A stretch of DNA of 64,000 nt. Source: Symsagittifera roscoffensis. Lineage: Eukaryota > Xenacoelomorpha > Acoela > Convolutidae. The notes under the pieces were generated by a model. It searched no databases, was not told the origin of the DNA, and saw only the letters and a list, made by a program, of their open reading frames with translations. Both the position numbers and the translations under genes were made by a program. The stretch lies in contig NC_087062.1 in assembly GCF_963678635.1 (NCBI RefSeq), positions 25,626,177-25,690,176 on the forward strand, read 5' to 3'. The first letter of the stretch is position 1; each line of letters starts with the position of its first letter. Of this stretch, positions 1 through 12,900 are shown piece after piece.

Positions 1-14
1 CTTAAAATTATAAT

Positions 15-840
15 GAAAACCAAAAAAACTACATCTCGAAAACTGCCAAAATTTGAGCATTTTTTTTAAATGGCAATATTCGCAATCTTTGAAAATACAC
101 AACTACAGGTTTGGTAATTTCATTTTGACGAATTATTTTGTAAACTGAGTTTTCTGAAAAATTCCAAAAAAAAAACTCACAAATCGTTGTATCTTTTAAA
201 CTAAAAAAATTTGGGCTTTCTTAATTGGAGACGGGCCATTTGCAACCCCTGAGATTACTCTGACAGCCTCCCAATTACAGGTTAGGGATTTAAAACTTTA
301 GAAAAAAATTAATTTGATTTTCATGACAATGTTTTTGAAAAATCACAAAAAATGTCATATCTAAAATACTACTAACCCCTGAGATTACTCTGACAGCCCA
401 CCAACTACAGGTCAGGAATTTAAATTTTGAAAAAAAATTAATTTGATTTTTATGACAATGTTTCTGAAAAAGTCACAAAATGTCATATCTGGAAAACTAC
501 AAAGTTTTGAGCAGTCCTATTTGAAGGAAAAATTCGCAACTCCTGAGATATCCTCACTACAGAAATGATTATTTCAAGTTCTCTGAAGTTTTTAATTTTG
601 AGAATGCGTTAAATTTGTAAATTCAAACAAACGTTTTCGCACATTTTTGTGCATCTTCAGATATAAAAATCTAAACTATCTGTACAAAACTATCTGTACA
701 AAACTATCTAATTATACTAAACTTTTGGAAACTTTTGAAAAATCCTAAAAGATGTCATATCTCAGAAATACAAGAATTTGAGCAGCAATAATTTGTACTA
801 AATTGCCGCGTCAACAAGTTTTGAACAATTTTGTTTTGTA
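15..840 (-). repeat. Satellite-like diverged monomers (copy 1)
   Basis: About five diverged monomers, mostly 130-170 bases apart, each carry a minus-strand core of the type TTTTCGAGATATGACGT, followed by an A/T-rich spacer and a block reading roughly CTGTAGTTGGG..TGTCAGAGTA. On the plus strand this appears as TGTCATATCT, CCTGAGATTACTCTGACAG and AACTACAGGT at about 40, 190, 353, 481 and 753. The same family occurs in plus orientation at 28.4, 33.9, 37.2 and 41.6 kb. Confidence 0.7.
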
Positions 841-1059
841 ATTTAACGAGGGATGAGAAACTGCAAAAGAACCAAAATTTCCTAAACTTATGTTATAGGA
901 AAAACCCTAACAAAAATCATGCAATCGTAACTAAAGAAGAGGGCATCAACAACAAAATATTTTTCAAAAATTGAACGATAAGAAAATCTTCGTGATCGAT
1001 GTCGGATGCATCTTCGTCTTCAAGGCCTAGACAAATGATTTTCGGGTCTGCTTAAGTGC

Positions 1060-1790
1060 TAACCGTCATGTTACCGATTTTAGGCCATCGGCGAAACGAA
1101 TTTATTTCAGCTTCCGTGTACATGCAAAAATAACGTCATAGCTGGGTTTTTGATTCACAACAACGCGAGTATAGCTAAAAACAAGGCTAGAAACCATAAA
1201 TAGAGATATTTTAGAGACAGTTATATAAAAGCTCCAGCAGAGTCGGATTAACCCTTTCCTCACCCCCTTAACTACTCATGATCCGAAACAACAAATCAAC
1301 ATTGAATTAGGTTAAATATATTCAGGGCATTATAATAGAAAAAAACTCCAACCTTTCCAACCTTTCCCAGAAGTAATCTCGTTAGTTTTTGATTTCTACA
1401 GCTCGGGAGGGTTCGAAGCTGTCCCGAATATCTCATTGGACCTCCCGGTTCTACTTGCTTTCACGACTAGGCTCCTTTTTGTGTCTGCATGTCATGATAG
1501 GAGATTTCAGTTGTGTTTTCGTTTTTAATCAAATATATCGTCATACCGACTGTTCGTCGTCTCGTTTTAAGTTGTTGTGTTTTCTGTCACGTACAAGTCA
1601 AATTGGCCGTTTTTAGCGTTTCTCAGAAATAATTTATTCCCAATCGGAATTTCAAAAAATTCGAAACTCTGGCCTATTCTGAACTTCCGTTCAGTGTTGA
1701 AGTCAGCATTAAGACGCTCAACTTCATTTTCAATGTGCACCGGAAGGTTCGGCTGTCCCATCCGAAAAAATGGCACATACTCCCCGGAAA
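1060..1790. repeat. LTR/leader-like dispersed repeat (unit copy 1)
   Basis: This block is clearly related to 22655-23320 next to the gag remnants. Shared stretches include CATAGCTGGGT, GAGACAGTTATATA, CCCTTTCCTC, GTTAGGTTAAATATATTC or its variant, CCGACTG-TCGTCGTCTCGT and TTTTAGCGTTTCTCAGAAA. A non-coding block next to gag that is also found elsewhere fits an LTR plus leader, but terminal TG/CA and target duplications were not identified. Confidence 0.5.
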
Positions 1791-2238
1791 ACCCCATCAA
1801 TGTCCCCTATGAATGCATAGCTCCATGTTATCATCAAGTAGTGATTCAGTGTTGTACTATAAACTTACAAAGCACATCAGATGATTATCCTTGCAAAGAT
1901 TGTTACAAAGATTATCACTGCGGTAGTTACTGCATTCCGATGGGTCACAAAAGCTCGCTTGAAAGCTTCCAATCCTATGTCTATCTGGTACCAACTGTAC
2001 ACTCTGCTGTGTTTCGACATATGCGTTTTGGCAGACTCATACAACCAGGCAGTCAAGTTGCTCTGAACAATGGCATCACTAGTGTTCTGGCCCATATCCT
2101 CTTTACTTCCTTCGGAATGCTCAAGATTTTGCACATTGTCTCAAAAAGATCTAAGCCTTTTAGACAATTGAGTTCTTTGAACTGTTCTTTGGTGGGTGCT
2201 TCATGTAGATTGTTCTCTTTAACAAGAGCTTCCAGCCA

Positions 2239-2850
2239 TCACCTCGCCACCATAACGCCAACTATCACTATTTTTATGGGCTGTGATGAGTCTGGTAAAG
2301 CCGTGGAGAGCAGCTCTTTAGAGTCCCAGATCAACACCTGATTACTTTGCCCAGGATACCACATTGTTTGTAGCAAACAATGGCATGGGAACTCATCATG
2401 TGTAATTGACGAGGGGTTCTGGTCCTTGAAGACATTGATGGAATGTGAGATATGCATTTCTAGCTGACGGCCATACGTAACATCAGGTGGGAAATAAACC
2501 GAACAGACCAACAAATATTTATTTCCTACGCTAACTGACAGCCACAGAATTTCATACTGATCAGAATGATGACAAGTCCACCGATCACTGACAAAACCTT
2601 CACCAACAAAAATACAGACACCGCCGCCTGTGGTTTTGTTAGAGTTCAACGAACTGCGGTCTTTCCTAAAAATATTATACCCACGAATAGCAATAAACGA
2701 ATTATCAATGTCCGTGGTTAATCAAGACTCAGTTGTACTGATCACATCAAATCCGTGATAACTGGCATCACACTGTAATTCGTAAATGGCATTATCTTTT
2801 TTCAATGAACGGGCATTCATCAAACAAAGAGTAGTTTTGTGGTTGGCTAG
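2239..2850 (-). pseudogene. LINE ORF2 start: AP-endonuclease domain, interrupted
   Basis: Directly after the ORF1 stop the same frame reads as the start of an apurinic-endonuclease-type domain of a non-LTR retrotransposon: an LMNARSL-type start, a GFDVISTTES block, GYNIFRKDR and GGGVCIFV. This enzyme nicks target DNA before target-primed reverse transcription. A TGA (about 2729-2731) falls where a conserved tryptophan would follow TES, so the copy is broken. Similarity fades before 2239 and no reverse transcriptase follows; the remnant is fused to unrelated sequence. Only the first half of the endonuclease is present, so it cannot be active. Confidence 0.65.
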
Positions 2851-3620
2851 TCAAAACACATGTTCTTTGCCATCCAGATACAATTTGAAATCTCTAACTC
2901 TCAGTCTATCATTTGAGATACCGGTTTGGACAAGTTTATAACGTTCAGAGAGAATACGCGACTCCACTTTCTTTTCGTCAACAGTAAGCTCTCTGGATAA
3001 GTAGATGCGATCAGAATAACCTTTCAAGATATACGATTTAGCCAGCAACTTACGAACCAGCCATGGATTCTTAAACCTCACCAGCAAAGTTCTCGGCCTG
3101 GTAGCATTAGATCGATACTTTCCCAGCCAAAAGGAATCAGTTATAGGCTCATTGACAGGCTCTCCCAAATACTCTTTTCTCACTGCTTGAATGTCTGAAT
3201 CCATTCTGTCATGCAATTTTTGGTTGGAAGGTTCAGGTACGCCATTTATTCTTATTCCCATTTCACTTTGATCATCAGGTGTAACAAGCGTTGCTGTGTG
3301 GCCATTTACAGTTGTCTTAGTATCAGTGGATACAATAGCTGCTTTAAGATTGATGACATTAGTTTTGATAGATTCTAGAGAAATTTCAACAGACTTATCT
3401 CGAATGGACGTCTTCATTGCTGTCTTGGCATCGTCTAGGCAGTTCGCACGGGCCCACATAATCCCACGAACCGATGATAGTTGGTCGTAAATGTGCTGCG
3501 GGATGTCCGTACACGCCCGATGCCACCACTCGCCACATCTATCGCATTGCACTCCTTCGTCTTGCTTTTTCACGGCTGCGTTGCAGGATGTACACGATGA
3601 AGTACAGGATGGATGTACAG
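2851..3620 (-). pseudogene. LINE ORF1 protein, 5'-truncated, PHD finger
   Basis: The frame is open for about 255 codons with no upstream ATG; it enters satellite-like sequence near 3620, so the true start is missing. At the N-terminus is a PHD-like zinc finger: CTSC, then CDRC, HRAC and a final NC pair. The C4HC3 set is imperfect because the W-x-C position reads W-A-R. After it come a variable region and a C-terminal nucleic-acid-binding part typical of CR1/L1-like ORF1 proteins (INGVPE, DSFWLGKY, RPRTLLVRFKN, ILSERYKL). In LINEs this protein binds the element RNA. The frame stops at TGA (2851-2853) and the endonuclease follows in the same frame. Family assignment rests on motif order, not on a search. 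Confidence 0.7.
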
Positions 3621-3635
3621 GATATAAGTTCTTCG

Positions 3636-4640
3636 AAAAACTTAAAATGAACTAAGAAACGTCACATCTGGGAAACTGAAATCAATTGAACAGTCGCATT
3701 TGGACGCAAACTATGCAACTCCTGAGATACTCTTACAGTACCGAACTACAACGTTGGGAAATCCAAATTTTGAGAAACTTCACCGTAAGTTTTCTAAAGA
3801 AGATATTTTTTGAAAACCAAAAAAACTACATCTCGAAAACTGCCAAAATTTGAGCATTTTTTTTAAATGGCAATATTCGCAATCTTTGAAAATACACAAC
3901 TACAGGTTTGGTAATTTCATTTTGACGAATTATTTTGTAAACTGAGTTTTCTGAAAAATTCCAAAAAAAAACTCACAAATCGTTGTATCTTTTAAACTAA
4001 AAAAATTTGGGCTTTCTTAATTGGAGACGGGCCATTTGCAACCCCTGAGATTACTCTGACAGCCTCCCAATTACAGGTTAGGGATTTAAAACTTTAGAAA
4101 AAAATTAATTTGATTTTCATGACAATGTTTTTGAAAAATCACAAAAAATGTCATATCTAAAATACTACTAACCCCTGAGATTACTCTGACAGCCCACCAA
4201 CTACAGGTCAGGAATTTAAATTTTGAAAAAAAATTAATTTGATTTTTATGACAATGTTTCTGAAAAAGTCACAAAATGTCATATCTGGAAAACTACAAAG
4301 TTTTGAGCAGTCCTATTTGAAGGAAAAATTCGCAACTCCTGAGATATCCTCACTACAGAAATGATTATTTCAAGTTCTCTGAAGTTTTTAATTTTGAGAA
4401 TGCGTTAAATTTGTAAATTCAAACAAACGTTTTCGCACATTTTTGTGCATCTTCAGATATAAAAATCTAAACTATCTGTACAAAACTATCTGTACAAAAC
4501 TATCTAATTATACTAAACTTTTGGAAACTTTTGAAAAATCCTAAAAGATGTCATATCTCAGAAATACAAGAATTTGAGCAGCAATAATTTGTACTAAATT
4601 GCCGCGTCAACAAGTTTTGAACAATTTTGTTTTGTAATTT
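3636..4640 (-). repeat. Satellite-like diverged monomers (copy 2)
   Basis: Same family as at 15-840. Here the stretch also includes the monomer that lies at the end of tandem unit 1 (ACGTCACATCTGGG near 3659), so the array runs across the unit junction. Confidence 0.7.
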
Positions 4641-4855
4641 AACGAGGGATGAGAAACTGCAAAAGAACCAAAATTTCCTAAACTTATGTTATAGGAAAAA
4701 CCCTAACAAAAATCATGCAATCGTAACTAAAGAAGAGGGCATCAACAACAAAATATTTTTCAAAAATTGAACGATAAGAAAATCTTCGTGATCGATGTCG
4801 GATGCATCTTCGTCTTCAAGGCCTAGACAAATGATTTTCGGGTCTGCTTAAGTGC

Positions 4856-5586
4856 TAACCGTCATGTTACCGATTTTAGGCCATCGGCGAAACGAATTTA
4901 TTTCAGCTTCCGTGTACATGCAAAAATAACGTCATAGCTGGGTTTTTGATTCACAACAACGCGAGTATAGCTAAAAACAAGGCTAGAAACCATAAATAGA
5001 GATATTTTAGAGACAGTTATATAAAAGCTCCAGCAGAGTCGGATTAACCCTTTCCTCACCCCCTTAACTACTCATGATCCGAAACAACAAATCAACATTG
5101 AATTAGGTTAAATATATTCAGGGCATTATAATAGAAAAAAACTCCAACCTTTCCAACCTTTCCCAGAAGTAATCTCGTTAGTTTTTGATTTCTACAGCTC
5201 GGGAGGGTTCGAAGCTGTCCCGAATATCTCATTGGACCTCCCGGTTCTACTTGCTTTCACGACTAGGCTCCTTTTTGTGTCTGCATGTCATGATAGGAGA
5301 TTTCAGTTGTGTTTTCGTTTTTAATCAAATATATCGTCATACCGACTGTTCGTCGTCTCGTTTTAAGTTGTTGTGTTTTCTGTCACGTACAAGTCAAATT
5401 GGCCGTTTTTAGCGTTTCTCAGAAATAATTTATTCCCAATCGGAATTTCAAAAAATTCGAAACTCTGGCCTATTCTGAACTTCCGTTCAGTGTTGAAGTC
5501 AGCATTAAGACGCTCAACTTCATTTTCAATGTGCACCGGAAGGTTCGGCTGTCCCATCCGAAAAAATGGCACATACTCCCCGGAAA
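4856..5586. repeat. LTR/leader-like dispersed repeat (unit copy 2)
   Basis: Near-identical copy of 1060-1790 in tandem unit 2. Confidence 0.5.
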
Positions 5587-6034
5587 ACCCCATCAATGTC
5601 CCCTATGAATGCATAGCTCCATGTTATCATCAAGTAGTGATTCAGTGTTGTACTATAAACTTACAAAGCACATCAGATGATTATCCTTGCAAAGATTGTT
5701 ACAAAGATTATCACTGCGGTAGTTACTGCATTCCGATGGGTCACAAAAGCTCGCTTGAAAGCTTCCAATCCTATGTCTATCTGGTACCAACTGTACACTC
5801 TGCTGTGTTTCGACATATGCGTTTTGGCAGACTCATACAACCAGGCAGTCAAGTTGCTCTGAACAATGGCATCACTAGTGTTCTGGCCCATATCCTCTTT
5901 ACTTCCTTCGGAATGCTCAAGATTTTGCACATTGTCTCAAAAAGATCTAAGCCTTTTAGACAATTGAGTTCTTTGAACTGTTCTTTGGTGGGTGCTTCAT
6001 GTAGATTGTTCTCTTTAACAAGAGCTTCCAGCCA

Positions 6035-6646
6035 TCACCTCGCCACCATAACGCCAACTATCACTATTTTTATGGGCTGTGATGAGTCTGGTAAAGCCGT
6101 GGAGAGCAGCTCTTTAGAGTCCCAGATCAACACCTGATTACTTTGCCCAGGATACCACATTGTTTGTAGCAAACAATGGCATGGGAACTCATCATGTGTA
6201 ATTGACGAGGGGTTCTGGTCCTTGAAGACATTGATGGAATGTGAGATATGCATTTCTAGCTGACGGCCATACGTAACATCAGGTGGGAAATAAACCGAAC
6301 AGACCAACAAATATTTATTTCCTACGCTAACTGACAGCCACAGAATTTCATACTGATCAGAATGATGACAAGTCCACCGATCACTGACAAAACCTTCACC
6401 AACAAAAATACAGACACCGCCGCCTGTGGTTTTGTTAGAGTTCAACGAACTGCGGTCTTTCCTAAAAATATTATACCCACGAATAGCAATAAACGAATTA
6501 TCAATGTCCGTGGTTAATCAAGACTCAGTTGTACTGATCACATCAAATCCGTGATAACTGGCATCACACTGTAATTCGTAAATGGCATTATCTTTTTTCA
6601 ATGAACGGGCATTCATCAAACAAAGAGTAGTTTTGTGGTTGGCTAG
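6035..6646 (-). pseudogene. LINE AP-endonuclease remnant, unit copy 2
   Basis: Nearly identical to 2239-2850, including the in-frame TGA after the TES motif. Confidence 0.65.
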
Positions 6647-7416
6647 TCAAAACACATGTTCTTTGCCATCCAGATACAATTTGAAATCTCTAACTCTCAG
6701 TCTATCATTTGAGATACCGGTTTGGACAAGTTTATAACGTTCAGAGAGAATACGCGACTCCACTTTCTTTTCGTCAACAGTAAGCTCTCTGGATAAGTAG
6801 ATGCGATCAGAATAACCTTTCAAGATATACGATTTAGCCAGCAACTTACGAACCAGCCATGGATTCTTAAACCTCACCAGCAAAGTTCTCGGCCTGGTAG
6901 CATTAGATCGATACTTTCCCAGCCAAAAGGAATCAGTTATAGGCTCATTGACAGGCTCTCCCAAATACTCTTTTCTCACTGCTTGAATGTCTGAATCCAT
7001 TCTGTCATGCAATTTTTGGTTGGAAGGTTCAGGTACGCCATTTATTCTTATTCCCATTTCACTTTGATCATCAGGTGTAACAAGCGTTGCTGTGTGGCCA
7101 TTTACAGTTGTCTTAGTATCAGTGGATACAATAGCTGCTTTAAGATTGATGACATTAGTTTTGATAGATTCTAGAGAAATTTCAACAGACTTATCTCGAA
7201 TGGACGTCTTCATTGCTGTCTTGGCATCGTCTAGGCAGTTCGCACGGGCCCACATAATCCCACGAACCGATGATAGTTGGTCGTAAATGTGCTGCGGGAT
7301 GTCCGTACACGCCCGATGCCACCACTCGCCACATCTATCGCATTGCACTCCTTCGTCTTGCTTTTTCACGGCTGCGTTGCAGGATGTACACGATGAAGTA
7401 CAGGATGGATGTACAG
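6647..7416 (-). pseudogene. LINE ORF1 protein, copy in tandem unit 2
   Basis: Same truncated PHD-finger ORF1 as at 2851-3620, with no amino-acid difference seen over the 240-codon part compared. Copy 3 of the tandem unit ends before this gene. Confidence 0.7.
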
Positions 7417-7431
7417 GATATAAGTTCTTCG

Positions 7432-8430
7432 AAAAACTTAAAATGAACTAAGAAACGTCACATCTGGGAAACTGAAATCAATTGAACAGTCGCATTTGGA
7501 CGCAAACTATGCAACTCCTGAGATACTCTTACAGTACCGAACTACAACGTTGGGAAATCCAAATTTTGAGAAACTTCACCGTAAGTTTTCTAAAGAAGAT
7601 ATTTTTTGAAAACCAAAAAAACTACATCTCGAAAACTGCCAAAATTTGAGCATTTTTTTTAAATGGCAATATTCGCAATCTTTGAAAATACACAACTACA
7701 GGTTTGGTAATTTCATTTTGACGAATTATTTTGTAAACTGAGTTTTCTGAAAAATTCCAAAAAAAAACTCACAAATCGTTGTATCTTTTAAACTAAAAAA
7801 ATTTGGGCTTTCTTAATTGGAGACGGGCCATTTGCAACCCCTGAGATTACTCTGACAGCCTCCCAATTACAGGTTAGGGATTTAAAACTTTAGAAAAAAA
7901 TTAATTTGATTTTCATGACAATGTTTTTGAAAAATCACAAAAAATGTCATATCTAAAATACTACTAACCCCTGAGATTACTCTGACAGCCCACCAACTAC
8001 AGGTCAGGAATTTAAATTTTGAAAAAAAATTAATTTGATTTTTATGACAATGTTTCTGAAAAAGTCACAAAATGTCATATCTGGAAAACTACAAAGTTTT
8101 GAGCAGTCCTATTTGAAGGAAAAATTCGCAACTCCTGAGATATCCTCACTACAGAAATGATTATTTCAAGTTCTCTGAAGTTTTTAATTTTGAGAATGCG
8201 TTAAATTTGTAAATTCAAACAAACGTTTTCGCACATTTTTGTGCATCTTCAGATATAAAAATCTAAACTATCTGTACAAAACTATCTGTACAAAACTATC
8301 TAATTATACTAAACTTTTGGAAACTTTTGAAAAATCCTAAAAGATGTCATATCTCAGAAATACAAGAATTTGAGCAGCAATAATTTGTACTAAATTGCCG
8401 CGTCAACAAGTTTTGAACAATTTTGTTTTG
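7432..8430 (-). repeat. Satellite-like diverged monomers (copy 3)
   Basis: Third, nearly identical instance of the satellite-like stretch, again running across the junction of tandem units 2 and 3. Confidence 0.7.
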
Positions 8431-8651
8431 TAATTTAACGAGGGATGAGAAACTGCAAAAGAACCAAAATTTCCTAAACTTATGTTATAGGAAAAACCCT
8501 AACAAAAATCATGCAATCGTAACTAAAGAAGAGGGCATCAACAACAAAATATTTTTCAAAAATTGAACGATAAGAAAATCTTCGTGATCGATGTCGGATG
8601 CATCTTCGTCTTCAAGGCCTAGACAAATGATTTTCGGGTCTGCTTAAGTGC

Positions 8652-9382
8652 TAACCGTCATGTTACCGATTTTAGGCCATCGGCGAAACGAATTTATTTC
8701 AGCTTCCGTGTACATGCAAAAATAACGTCATAGCTGGGTTTTTGATTCACAACAACGCGAGTATAGCTAAAAACAAGGCTAGAAACCATAAATAGAGATA
8801 TTTTAGAGACAGTTATATAAAAGCTCCAGCAGAGTCGGATTAACCCTTTCCTCACCCCCTTAACTACTCATGATCCGAAACAACAAATCAACATTGAATT
8901 AGGTTAAATATATTCAGGGCATTATAATAGAAAAAAACTCCAACCTTTCCAACCTTTCCCAGAAGTAATCTCGTTAGTTTTTGATTTCTACAGCTCGGGA
9001 GGGTTCGAAGCTGTCCCGAATATCTCATTGGACCTCCCGGTTCTACTTGCTTTCACGACTAGGCTCCTTTTTGTGTCTGCATGTCATGATAGGAGATTTC
9101 AGTTGTGTTTTCGTTTTTAATCAAATATATCGTCATACCGACTGTTCGTCGTCTCGTTTTAAGTTGTTGTGTTTTCTGTCACGTACAAGTCAAATTGGCC
9201 GTTTTTAGCGTTTCTCAGAAATAATTTATTCCCAATCGGAATTTCAAAAAATTCGAAACTCTGGCCTATTCTGAATTTCCGTTCAGTGTTGAAGTCAGCA
9301 TTAAGACGCTCAACTTCATTTTCAATGTGCACCGGAAGGTTCGGCTGTCCCATCCGAAAAAATGGCACATACTCCCCGGAAA
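8652..9382. repeat. LTR/leader-like dispersed repeat (unit copy 3)
   Basis: Near-identical copy of 1060-1790 in tandem unit 3. It carries the C-to-T difference at 9273. Confidence 0.5.
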
Positions 9383-9830
9383 ACCCCATCAATGTCCCCT
9401 ATGAATGCATAGCTCCATGTTATCATCAAGTAGTGATTCAGTGTTGTACTATAAACTTACAAAGCACATCAGATGATTATCCTTGCAAAGATTGTTACAA
9501 AGATTATCACTGCGGTAGTTACTGCATTCCGATGGGTCACAAAAGCTCGCTTGAAAGCTTCCAATCCTATGTCTATCTGGTACCAACTGTACACTCTGCT
9601 GTGTTTCGACATATGCGTTTTGGCAGACTCATACAACCAGGCAGTCAAGTTGCTCTGAACAATGGCATCACTAGTGTTCTGGCCCATATCCTCTTTACTT
9701 CCTTCGGAATGCTCAAGATTTTGCACATTGTCTCAAAAAGATCTAAGCCTTTTAGACAATTGAGTTCTTTGAACTGTTCTTTGGTGGGTGCTTCATGTAG
9801 ATTGTTCTCTTTAACAAGAGCTTCCAGCCA

Positions 9831-9996
9831 TCACCTCGCCACCATAACGCCAACTATCACTATTTTTATGGGCTGTGATGAGTCTGGTAAAGCCGTGGAG
9901 AGCAGCTCTTTAGAGTCCCAGATCAACACCTGATTACTTTGCCCAGGATACCACATTGTTTGTAGCAAACAATGGCATGGGAACTCATCATGTGTC
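9831..9996 (-). pseudogene. LINE AP-endonuclease remnant, truncated in unit copy 3
   Basis: Only the distal 166 bases are present. Identity with the other two copies ends at the motif AACTCATCATGTGT, which marks the right edge of the tandem array. Confidence 0.6.
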
Positions 9997-12900
9997 CACT
10001 TGCATCCAGCAGTGGTTCCACTTCCATCATCACTCGGTGGATTTCCTCACTATCGTCTACTGCATTATAACCCGTTGCTGTTAAACCTTTCTGCTTCTGT
10101 CTTTCAAAATCACTGAAGTTCCGATAACATATTTCTTGAACTTCATTCCAAGTATCGGTTCTAATTCGTCCTTGGTTTTTTCTGGAACTGCAGCAAACAT
10201 CTTACAGAGTAACTCGTAAGATTTCTCCGACATTCTGGCAAGACTTAAACATTTTGGTACGGAGAAATCCTGATCCATTATCGTCCTTGTGCTTTTTACG
10301 TCCACTGCCACAAAATGTTTTGGATATCGGCATCTTCACATTTTAGCCATCGTCGAGCCTACTAGTTACTGAGCTCCCGACGGTCTGCAATAAGTTTCAA
10401 TTTGCCTGATGTTCATCTCCACTTCTATCGCTTCTCTCCAGTTTCAGATATGCTTCTCTTCAGTTTGTAACACTCCCGGAAACACTACTACACTGATGGC
10501 CGTGACCATCTCATGTTTTTGTTCTGGGTTCAATAGTGACTCTAAATAACCAAATATGCTGTAAAGTCGCAGTGCAGTCACTAGATTCACTTCAGTTCCT
10601 CCATGAAAATCTACGATTAGTTCCGTTTTCGTTCTCGTTTTAATTACTATATTTCCGAACAATACAGTCAATTGCTTTTGCTGTCTCTCAAGTATTTTGA
10701 CTTTTTGTTGACGCAGTTAAGACTTCTTTTCATATGACCTTCTAGTTCGCAAACCTTCGCCAGACAGCTTCCAGGTTTGACCCAGTCTTCTGGTCGCCAA
10801 CCAGGCTATTCTACAATATTTCCTCTGTTGCTCCTAGAGGCTGTAGTCATCGAGTTGTAAATGACTTTGAGGTCGCGCAAAATACAACCTGCATTGAGTT
10901 CTCCATGCACATCCTGCGTTGCTCGCAATATCGAATTAGCGTTTGGACTCAGGCACCACGATGACTTCAGTAGTTCCCGCACTTCCATCAAGCCTGTTCT
11001 CAGTAATTCATCTGAAAATCCCAATCCGAACTCCACTCTGTTGTCAGATTTCGGTACGGAAGGTGCAGTCAACTTTTCTTCCAATACAAGTCCTTGTTTG
11101 ACTTGCTGACTCGCAACACTTCTTATTGTTGTTATTCTCGACAACCAGAATCTCAGTAACACAGCTTGTTCATAGTCGAAGTATCAATTACGTATGTCCT
11201 CATTGATGAAAGGGTTTTACGTCATTCCAACAATTCCCGACACAGATTGGTGTGACTTCTTTCTGACCGGCCCACAGTATCCACTGGGATTCAGCAGTGC
11301 CCCTAAAAAATTTTTGTGAGCCTAAGCTCCCTGTTTGAGAATCTTTGGATGTCGTCGATCATTCTCAAGGGTTCTAATTCAACAGGTTCTTACACCTTCC
11401 ACCTTCAATCGCAGTGGCTTGCTTTGGTGAATGTCCAACAGCCCTTGTTAGAACAAGGTCTTCGCCAATTCACTGCCTCCTCTCAGCGTTTCCGTACATA
11501 TATTTAGCGCTGGAACCGAAATCTACTCCATTATGAACCAGACGAAACAGAGAGCGTCTCTCCCTTTCGCACACGCTACTGCCGCTCCTTCACAGGTCAT
11601 AAAGTCTCTTAAATTCGTCATCAAAAGCACCTTCTCTTCTTTCGACATTTTCCTTTCTTCTGAATTGTACTCTACCATCGTCAGTCCCGTCATACACCAA
11701 ACAAGTCTGAGTTGCAGCTCAGTTCTGACGTACGGTATTGCTATTAGAGCATGTATTTTCGGAGTGGTCCGCATTTCTTCTTAAAAATGACGTGGTACTA
11801 CTGCCCTCCACGGCAAACTCTTACATTGATCCACCGTTTCTGTGTGCATCTCGCAAGAAGCTTTACTGTCTAGAACGATTGTATGTCCTCTAGCTGAGTT
11901 CCTATATTCCATCATTTCCATGTATCCACCGGCGGGCATGTCTATCAAGACTATGTCCGATACTGTCAATCGGTCGTGTTCCACTGCTGTCAGCTGTTCT
12001 AATACGCTTCCCTTTCCGTGGTTTGTGCATGACTGTTTGAAGTCCTTAAGGGTACTCTCATCACATTGGCGGAGTATTTATGTTTCTAGCGTAGCTCCAG
12101 TAAGATTGCGGTCACTCTTCTTGGTTTTATAACTGGGTGATCTTAATCCTGCTTTGAGGACGGGCGGCACCATTGCTACATCGGTCATCATTTTCGACGT
12201 GCCAGGCAATCTGTCATTGCCTTACACCAAGTCAACGGCATCTTCAACTCGCTTTCGTTTAGCTGAGTTGACAGTTTCTGTTGGAGGTTCAGAATCCAAT
12301 TTTTTCTTTCCAGTTTTTTCTTAACGTTACTTTACTGCCAAACTTCATCTTTACGTCGTTGATATTGTCAATCACCATCTTCGATCCCATTGTTCCTTTT
12401 CGAGTTCTGAACAGGTCTACCATTTCCTTATTTGTTGATTTGTCCATAATCAACAGCATCGGAACCCGCATCGTTTCTCTTGAATTCTTCACTAATGGTC
12501 GTAACTCCGTCCTTCCAAGGCACCTCCGTCCTTTTCAATCAACTCCATTTCATTCTTATCAGACATACTTATTCTTCCGTACAATTTAGCTCGCTGGCAA
12601 TGATGCTCACTCAACGTATTTAGGCATTTGCCCGTCCCATACACATGCTCTTCTGTTCCGCAACTCGAAGCCAGGCAATTGCCGTTCTTCATCCAATCAC
12701 GTAGAAAATAACCACGGCTTCATGGGTGAAATTTCAACCTGCTTCAACATTTTCAAGACCAACAGGTGATGGATCACGGCCAAATCATGCAAACTCTCAT
12801 CATCATCTATTTCAACACGACGTCTGCAGTCACATCCCAAACAAAACCTGCATTTGTTTTTGGACACCATGTAGGGTTCATGATTTCCCACATCGTGATC

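Larger units (their letters stand above)
15..9996. repeat. Tandem array of a 3.8-kb unit, three copies
   Basis: The same sequence recurs with a period of 3796-3797 bases: copy 1 about 15-3811, copy 2 about 3812-7607, copy 3 about 7608-9996, where it stops and unrelated sequence begins. By eye the copies differ at only a few places (one A in an A-run near 170, a C/T change at 9273). Copy 1 starts at a real junction: bases 1-14 do not match the end of copies 1 or 2. Each full unit holds a satellite-like stretch, an LTR/leader-like repeat, and the start of a LINE on the minus strand. Near identity means very recent amplification or an assembly artefact. Confidence 0.95.

Noticed and set aside
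1577..2341. 254-codon plus-strand frame (and copies at 5373 and 9169)
   Set aside because: It lies partly opposite the LINE endonuclease remnant, shows no recognised motif, and its repeats only reflect the tandem unit. Treated as a shadow frame.
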